A DNA stretch of 64,000 bases. Source: Streptomyces roseofulvus (lineage in GTDB: Bacteria > Actinomycetota > Actinomycetes > Streptomycetales > Streptomycetaceae). Made by a program: the position numbers and the translations under genes. Shown here piece after piece: positions 59,395 to 64,000 of this stretch. How positions within the stretch are numbered: the first letter of the stretch is position 1; each line of letters starts with the position of its first letter. The notes under the pieces were generated by a model. It did not search any database, was not told the DNA's origin, and was given only the letters and a program-made list of their open reading frames with translations. Location of the stretch: the NCBI RefSeq assembly GCF_039534915.1, contig NZ_BAAAWE010000001.1, positions 2,976,001 through 3,040,000 of the forward strand. The letters are read 5' to 3'.

Positions 59395-60542
59395 AGGGTC
59401 ACCTCGGGGACGTCGAGGCGGCGGCCCTCGGCGGCGGACCTCAGGCCGAGTTCGGCGAGCTGGACGCCGCGGGCGCCGGCGAGCAGGTCCCAGTGGTACG
59501 GCTCGTCGAGGACGACGTGCCGGAGGAAGAGCTCCCACTGGGCCTTGAAGCCGTTGTCGAAGTCGGCGTTGTCGGGGACCTCCTGCCACTGCTCGCGGAA
59601 GGAGTGGGCGGCGGGGATGTCGGGGTTCCAGACCGGCTTGGGGGTCAGCCCGCGGTGCTGGACGCGGCAGGTGCGCAGGCCGGCGACGGCCGAGCCCTCG
59701 GTGCCGTCGACCTGGAACTCGACGAGTTCGTCGCGGTGGACGCGGACGGCCCAGGAGGAGTTGATCTGGGCGATGGCGCCGCCCTCCAGGTGGAAGGTGC
59801 CGTAGGCGGCGTCGTCGGCGGTCGCCTCGTACGGCTTGCCCTGCTCGTCCCAGCGGCGCGGCACGTGGGTGGCGATCTCGGCGGAGACGGAGGTGACCCG
59901 GCCGAAGAGCTCGTGGAGCACGTACTCCCAGTGCGGGAACATGTCGACGACGATGCCGCCGCCGTCCTCGGAGCGGTAGTTCCAGCTGGGGCGCTGGGCC
60001 TCCTGCCAGTCGCCCTCGAAGACCCAGTAGCCGAACTCGCCGCGGACGGACAGGATCTCGCCGAAGAAGCCGCCGTCGACGAGCCGCTTGAGCTTGAGCA
60101 GGCCGGGGAGGAAGAGCTTGTCCTGGACGACGCCGTGCTTGATGCCCTTCGCCCGGGCGAGCCGGGCGAGGTCGAGGGCGCCGGCGAAGTCGGCGGCGGT
60201 GGGCTTCTCGGTGTAGACGTGCTTGCCGGCGGCGATCGCCTTGGTGAGGGCGTCGACGCGGGCCGAGGTGACCTGGGCGTCGAAGTAGACGTCGACGGAG
60301 TCGTCGGCGAGGACGGCGTCGAGGTCGGTGGACCACTCGGTGAGGCCGTGCCGCTCGGCGAGGGCGCGCAGGGCGTGCTCGCGGCGGCCGACGAGGACGG
60401 GCTCGGGCCACAGGACCCGCCCGTCGCCGAGGTCGAGGCCGCCCTGCTCGCGGAGGGCGAGGATCGAGCGGACCAGGTGCTGGCGGTAGCCCATGCGTCC
60501 GGTGACGCCGTTCATGGCGATGCGGACGGTCCTGCGTGTCAT
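59391..60542 (-). CDS. Gfo/Idh/MocA-type sugar dehydrogenase
   Basis: A 383-residue NAD(P)-dependent oxidoreductase. The N-terminal fold has RIAMNGVTGRMGYRQHL, a dinucleotide motif unlike the usual GxGxxG, and the catalytic EKPTA lysine (KHVYTEKP). A C-terminal substrate domain follows (GGGIVVDMFPHWEYVLHELFG). It is the first gene of the cassette and is preceded by LacI-type operators. Substrate unknown; inositol- or hexose-like compounds are reasonable. Confidence 0.9.
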   Translation of the reverse strand: MTRRTVRIAMNGVTGRMGYRQHLVRSILALREQGGLDLGDGRVLWPEPVLVGRREHALRALAERHGLTEWSTDLDAVLADDSVDVYFDAQVTSARVDALTKAIAAGKHVYTEKPTAADFAGALDLARLARAKGIKHGVVQDKLFLPGLLKLKRLVDGGFFGEILSVRGEFGYWVFEGDWQEAQRPSWNYRSEDGGGIVVDMFPHWEYVLHELFGRVTSVSAEIATHVPRRWDEQGKPYEATADDAAYGTFHLEGGAIAQINSSWAVRVHRDELVEFQVDGTEGSAVAGLRTCRVQHRGLTPKPVWNPDIPAAHSFREQWQEVPDNADFDNGFKAQWELFLRHVVLDEPYHWDLLAGARGVQLAELGLRSAAEGRRLDVPEVTL

Positions 60543-60599
60543 GGAAGGTTCCTCTCTCCGGCGGGGCTGCGCCCTCGATCACCGCGTGGAAGCACGACG

Positions 60600-60654
60600 G
60601 AAAGCGCCATGCGGGCAGAAAGCGCTTTCGGCGCGACGATAGAAAGCGCTTTCT
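60600..60654. promoter_or_regulatory. LacI-family operators in the divergent sugar-cassette region
   Basis: Two perfect dyads, GAAAGCGCTTTC (60618-60629) and AGAAAGCGCTTTCT (60641-60654), have centres 24 bp apart. A degenerate half site GGAAAGCGCC starts at 60599, 18 bp further towards the dehydrogenase gene. These are typical LacI/GalR sites for the regulator encoded 97 bp away. Confidence 0.85.
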
Positions 60655-60750
60655 GCCGCAGATGACGCTAGCCTGCCGACATCACGCCGGACAAGGCCCC
60701 AGCGCCTACGGCCTCGGAGCTGTGCACGCGATGTCGGAGGTACGCACGCG

Positions 60751-61797
60751 ATGACCGTCACCCTGTCGGACGTGGCCGCCCGCGCCCGGGTCTCCCCCGC
60801 GACCGTCTCCCGGGTCCTGAACGGCAACTACCCGGTGGCCGCGTCGACGCGCGAGCGGGTCCTGAAGGCCGTCGAGGAGCTGGACTACGTCCTGAACGGG
60901 CCGGCCAGCTCGCTCGCCGCCGCCACCTCCGACCTGGTCGGGGTGCTGGTCAACGACATCGCCGACCCCTTCTTCGGGATCATGGCGAGCGCGGCGCAGA
61001 GCGCCATCGGCGAGGGCGCGTCGGGCCGCGCGGGCGGCGAGAAGCTGGCCGTCGTCTGCAACACCGGCGGCTCCCCCGAGCGCGAGCTCACCTACCTCAC
61101 CCTGCTGCAGCGGCAGCGCGCCGCCGCCGTGATCCTCATGGGCGGCTCGCTGGAGGACCCGGAGCACCTGGCCGCGACGGCGGCCAAGCTGTCGCGGATG
61201 GCCGAGGCGGGGACGCGGGTCGTGCTGTGCGGCCGGCCGCCGGTGCCGGGGGACGCGCACACCGCCGCGCTGGTCTTCGACAACCGCACCGGCGGGCGCC
61301 GCCTCACCGAGCACCTGCTCGGCCTCGGCCACACGCGGATCGGTTACGTCGCGGGCCCCGCCGACCGCACCACCACCCGGCACCGCCTGGAGGGCCACCG
61401 GGAGGCCCTCGCGGCGGCGGGCGTCGCCGAGGGGCCGACCGTCCACGGCCCGTACGACCGCGCCTCCGGCCACGCGGCCGTCGCGGAACTCCTCGACCGC
61501 GACCCGGAGCTCACGGCGATCGTCGCGGCCAACGACACGGTGGCCCTGGGCGTCTGCGCGGCGCTGCGGGAGCGGGGCCTGTCGATCCCCGGCGACGTCT
61601 CGGTGGCCGGCTTCGACGACCTGCCGTTCTCGGTCGACGCGGTCCCCGCCCTGACCACCGTCCGCCTCCCGCTCCACGACTCCGGCGTCCGCGCCGGGCG
61701 GCTGGCGATGGGCACCGAGGACGCCCCCGCCGACGGCACGGAGACGGTCCCGGGCGAGCTGGTGGTGCGGGACTCGACGGGGGCGCCGCGGGGGTAG
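60751..61797 (+). CDS. LacI-family transcriptional repressor
   Basis: A 348-residue repressor. The N-terminal HTH and hinge read TLSDVAARARVSPATVSRVLNG and SSLAAATSDLVGVLV. The periplasmic-binding-protein-like effector domain fills the rest (TAIVAANDTVALGVCAALRERGLSIPGDVSVAGFDD). It should repress the Gfo/Idh-DUF993-TIM cassette and itself through the GAAAGCGCTTTC sites, released by a sugar or pathway intermediate. Confidence 0.93.
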   Translation: MTVTLSDVAARARVSPATVSRVLNGNYPVAASTRERVLKAVEELDYVLNGPASSLAAATSDLVGVLVNDIADPFFGIMASAAQSAIGEGASGRAGGEKLAVVCNTGGSPERELTYLTLLQRQRAAAVILMGGSLEDPEHLAATAAKLSRMAEAGTRVVLCGRPPVPGDAHTAALVFDNRTGGRRLTEHLLGLGHTRIGYVAGPADRTTTRHRLEGHREALAAAGVAEGPTVHGPYDRASGHAAVAELLDRDPELTAIVAANDTVALGVCAALRERGLSIPGDVSVAGFDDLPFSVDAVPALTTVRLPLHDSGVRAGRLAMGTEDAPADGTETVPGELVVRDSTGAPRG

Positions 61798-61837
61798 GCC
61801 CCGCTATCGTTGTGAGCGACGACACACGGAGGATCTC

Positions 61838-62404
61838 GTGACGGCCGTACTGAGGGACACGTCCAGCGCCTGGGACGTCCTGGACGGCGCCAACTTGCCC
61901 AACGGCTACCGCGTGGAGATCACCGAGGGAAAGATCATCATGACGCCGCAGGGCGAGAGCCGGTCGGATGTCCTGATCGAGGCCGCGCCTCAGATCAAGA
62001 AGCAGCTGGCCGGACAGGGCGAGGTCCTGTCGGACGTCATGATCGACTTCCCGTCCGGCCTGTGGGGTTACGCCCCCGACCTGGCCATCGTCGCCCCCGG
62101 TTCCGAGCGCAACAAGCGCGGTCGCTTCGAGTGGCACAGCCTGGAGGCCGTGCTGGAGATCATCTCGCTCAGCACCCGGGACAACGACTTCGAGAAGAAG
62201 CTGCGGATGTACGCCGAGTGCGCGATCCCGCTCTACGTGATCATCGACCCGTCCGAGAACGCCTGCACCGTGCACAGCAACCCGACGCGTACCGGCACCT
62301 ACACCGAGCAGGAGAAGATCCCCTTCGGTGAGGACCTGGTCCTGCCCCTCGAAGGGCGCGAGATCGTCGTGAGGACGGAAGGGTTCCCGCCCGCGGAGGG
62401 GTGA
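61838..62404 (+). CDS. Uma2-family (DUF820) nuclease-fold protein
   Basis: A 188-residue PD-(D/E)XK-like protein. Likely active-site residues: Asp in YAPDLAIVAPGS, Glu in VLEIISLSTRDND and Lys in FEKKLRMYAECAIPLYVII. Uma2 proteins are numerous in Streptomyces; their substrate is unclear. CGGAGG sits at good spacing before GTG 61838. It is convergent with the P-loop gene, 1 bp apart. Confidence 0.88.
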   Translation: MTAVLRDTSSAWDVLDGANLPNGYRVEITEGKIIMTPQGESRSDVLIEAAPQIKKQLAGQGEVLSDVMIDFPSGLWGYAPDLAIVAPGSERNKRGRFEWHSLEAVLEIISLSTRDNDFEKKLRMYAECAIPLYVIIDPSENACTVHSNPTRTGTYTEQEKIPFGEDLVLPLEGREIVVRTEGFPPAEG

Positions 62405-62405
62405 G

Positions 62406-62981
62406 CTACGCGGCGGTCTTCGGGACCGCGTGGGCCGTCAGGCCGGTGGCGGCGAGGACCGCGTCGACGGTCTCGTCCACCGTCTGGTCGGCGTTGTCGA
62501 TCCAGACGCCCTCGCCGGAGAGTTCCTCGCGCATGGCCTCGTCCAGGAAGGCCCAGTTGGTGGTGAGGCGCTTGTGGCGGGCGTTGTTGCGTTCCCACGC
62601 CTTGTCGGGGCCGGGGGCGAGGAAGACCACGTGCAGCGGGCCCGCCGTCATCCGGTCGCGGTAGAAGCCCAGGTGGGAGCGGCGGACGACGACGTCGTCG
62701 ACGACCGGCAGGAAACCGGCCGTGACGAAGCTGCCGGCGAGCAGGGAGGCGTTGCGGGCCCGCAGGAAGATCTGCCGGTCGGCCTCGGGGTCGCCGTCCG
62801 GGGTGGGCCAGTGGCAGCCCCGCACGATCAGGTTCTGGAGCTCGTCGACCTCGATGTGCGCGGACATCGCGAAGCGGGCGGCCAGCGCCGCCGCGACGGT
62901 GGACTTGCCGCTGCCCGGGATGCCGCTGATCAGGACGGTGCCGGGGGCGGACGGGGAGCGGTCGACGGGTACGAGGTCCAT
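62406..62981 (-). CDS. P-loop kinase-like AAA protein
   Basis: A 191-residue P-loop NTPase with Walker A GIPGSGKSTVAAAL near the N-terminus and acidic HIEVDELQNLIVRG. A VDDVVVRRSHLGFYRD segment resembles small-molecule phosphotransferases such as chloramphenicol phosphotransferase-like or gluconate-kinase-like enzymes. Substrate unknown. Start ATG 62981. Confidence 0.82.
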   Translation of the reverse strand: MDLVPVDRSPSAPGTVLISGIPGSGKSTVAAALAARFAMSAHIEVDELQNLIVRGCHWPTPDGDPEADRQIFLRARNASLLAGSFVTAGFLPVVDDVVVRRSHLGFYRDRMTAGPLHVVFLAPGPDKAWERNNARHKRLTTNWAFLDEAMREELSGEGVWIDNADQTVDETVDAVLAATGLTAHAVPKTAA

Positions 62982-63013
62982 CCCCGCACCCTAGATCATC
63001 CGTTCGTCCGCCC

Positions 63014-63094
63014 GGCCGGCTTTCCTCCGGGGGGCAGTACCGGCCGGCTTCCTCCAGGGCAGTACCGGCCGGCTTTCCTCCGGGAGTCAGTACG
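63014..63094. repeat. Three tandem copies of a 25-28-bp repeat
   Basis: Units begin GGCCGGCTTTCCTCCGG and end CAGTACC/G at 63014-63041, 63042-63066 and 63067-63094. The middle copy lacks three bases. GGCCGGC is itself palindromic. They fill the 154-bp gap between the P-loop gene and the EamA gene and are upstream of the former on the minus strand. Confidence 0.8.
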
Positions 63095-63135
63095 CGAGGG
63101 CGCCCGCCCCGCTCGCCCGCCCCGGGCCGGTGCCG

Positions 63136-64000
63136 TCACGGAAGGGCTCTCCCGGGCGCCGGTGCCGCGGCGGCGGGCTCGGCCTGTCCCCCGGAGGGGG
63201 CCGGGCAGGCGTCCTCATGCCGGGCGTCCGCCGCGCCCGGCACGGGGGCGGCCGCAGCCGGTACGGCCTCCGCCGCGCCCGAAGCTGCCACCGCGCCGGG
63301 TACGGGCTCCGCCGTGCCGGAGGGCGTACGCCTCGGGGACAGCGACGTCAGGGCCACGCCGCCGACGAGGAGCGTCGCCGCGACCCAGCGCAGCGGGCTC
63401 ACCGACTCGCCGAGGAAGAGCGCGGCGGAGGACATGCCGAAGACGGGGACGAGGAGGGAGAAGGGGGCCACGGAGGAGGCGGGGTGACGGCGGAGCAGCC
63501 AGCCCCAGGCGCCGAAGCCGAAGACGGTGGTGACCCAGGCGACGTAGAGGATGACGCCGGCGCCGGTCCAGTCGAGGGCGCGGAGCGCGGCCAGGTCCCG
63601 CTCGGGTCCCTCCAGGAGGAGGGAGAAGGCGAGCAGCGGGAGGACGGGCACGGTGCTGACCCAGACCATCCAGTTGAGCGGGTCGGGCGGGGCGGCCTTG
63701 CGGGTGAGGACGTTGGAGACGCCCCAGCAGGCCGCGGCCACGATGACCAGGACGAAGCCGGTGACCGGCCCGGAGGTGCCCTCGTCGACGGCGGCGACCC
63801 CGATGCCCGCGAGCGCGACGGCCATGCCGAGGAGGGCGCGCCGGGCGGGGCGTTCGCCGAGGGCGGCGAAGGCGAACAGGGCGGTGAAGACGGCCTGCAC
63901 CTGGAGGACGAGGGAGGAGAGACCGGCGGGGGCCCCGAGGTCCATGCCGGTGAAGAGGAGGCCGAACTTGGCGACGCCCAGGGCGAGTCCGACGGCGACG
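63136..64000 (-). CDS. EamA/DMT-family transporter (5' end beyond window)
   Basis: The visible part, about 288 residues, is the C-terminal bulk of a drug/metabolite transporter with EamA repeats (LALGVAKFGLLFTGMDLGAPAGLSSLVLQVQAVFTALFAFAALGE; SSVAPFSLLVPVFGMSSAALFLGESVSPLRW). The reading frame is open to base 64000, so the start lies outside. The last ~75 residues are an Ala/Pro/Glu-rich tail unusual for the family. Substrate unknown. Confidence 0.9.
   Translation of the reverse strand, partial: VAVGLALGVAKFGLLFTGMDLGAPAGLSSLVLQVQAVFTALFAFAALGERPARRALLGMAVALAGIGVAAVDEGTSGPVTGFVLVIVAAACWGVSNVLTRKAAPPDPLNWMVWVSTVPVLPLLAFSLLLEGPERDLAALRALDWTGAGVILYVAWVTTVFGFGAWGWLLRRHPASSVAPFSLLVPVFGMSSAALFLGESVSPLRWVAATLLVGGVALTSLSPRRTPSGTAEPVPGAVAASGAAEAVPAAAAPVPGAADARHEDACPAPSGGQAEPAAAAPAPGRALP

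Noticed and set aside
63014..63094. Tandem repeat as a CRISPR array
   Set aside because: There are no unique spacers between units, only three copies, and no cas genes.

Overview
The window is very GC-rich, with short intergenic gaps, many GTG starts and GGAG/AGGAGG-type ribosome binding sites. It also carries SARP regulators, an AfsA-type protein and a rare TTA codon in a pathway regulator. All this points to a Streptomyces or close relative chromosome. From memory, the iol operon, copZ-copA, citrate synthase and RecD-like helicase run in the same order as in the S. coelicolor core, so the right half looks like core chromosome and the left third looks accessory. No rRNA, tRNA or CRISPR array was seen.

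Layout. (1) 75-2558: divergent NmtR-like nickel/cobalt sensor and P1B-4 metal exporter with an SmtB-type operator between them. (2) 2706-17162: a compact biosynthetic locus. It holds a ketoreductase, a KSIII-like acyltransferase, ACP, KS, a catalytically degenerate KS partner, an AfsA double-hotdog protein, HAD phosphatase, P450, a SARP with a TTA codon, a phosphopantetheinyl transferase, an ArsR-type regulator with a divergent MFS pump, a UbiA prenyltransferase and a soluble NarL-type two-component pair. (3) 17556-22953: MBL hydrolase, TetR, saccharopine dehydrogenase-like protein, AlkZ-like winged-helix protein and uricase. (4) 22981-24264: a complete IS630-family element nested in the target duplication of a small inverted-repeat element. 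(5) 24265-25393: crcB-DUF190-crcB. (6) 25887-30405: a transposase-like protein that seems to have lost catalytic residues, a GAF/PucR regulator and a SARP-like regulator. (7) 30732-37819: membrane protein, vWA lipoprotein, HTH regulator, ABC permease, a hydrolase-ABC ATPase fusion and a small secreted two-cysteine peptide. (8) 37887-44241: inositol catabolism (iolA, D, B, C and divergent iolE). (9) 44517-54376: small HTH protein, MMPL pump with divergent TetR, cation/proton antiporter, PrsW-like protease, CsoR-operator copZ-copA, a probable structured RNA and citrate synthase. (10) 54555-64000: RecD-like helicase, DUF937 protein, a three-gene sugar cassette with a divergent LacI regulator and its operators, Uma2 protein, P-loop kinase and the 3' part of an EamA transporter.

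The part most likely to be undescribed is 2706-15393. A dedicated type II synthase set (KSIII-like, ACP, KS, KS partner, KR, its own PPTase) shares a strand-coherent block with an AfsA homologue, a HAD phosphatase and a P450. Those last three are the kinds of enzyme used to make gamma-butyrolactone or butenolide signals. My inference is a type II PKS-fed butyrolactone-like or polyene-like lipid, controlled by SARP/bldA and exported by the MFS protein. The second candidate is the apparently dead, probably domesticated IS701-type protein beside PucR and SARP-like regulators.
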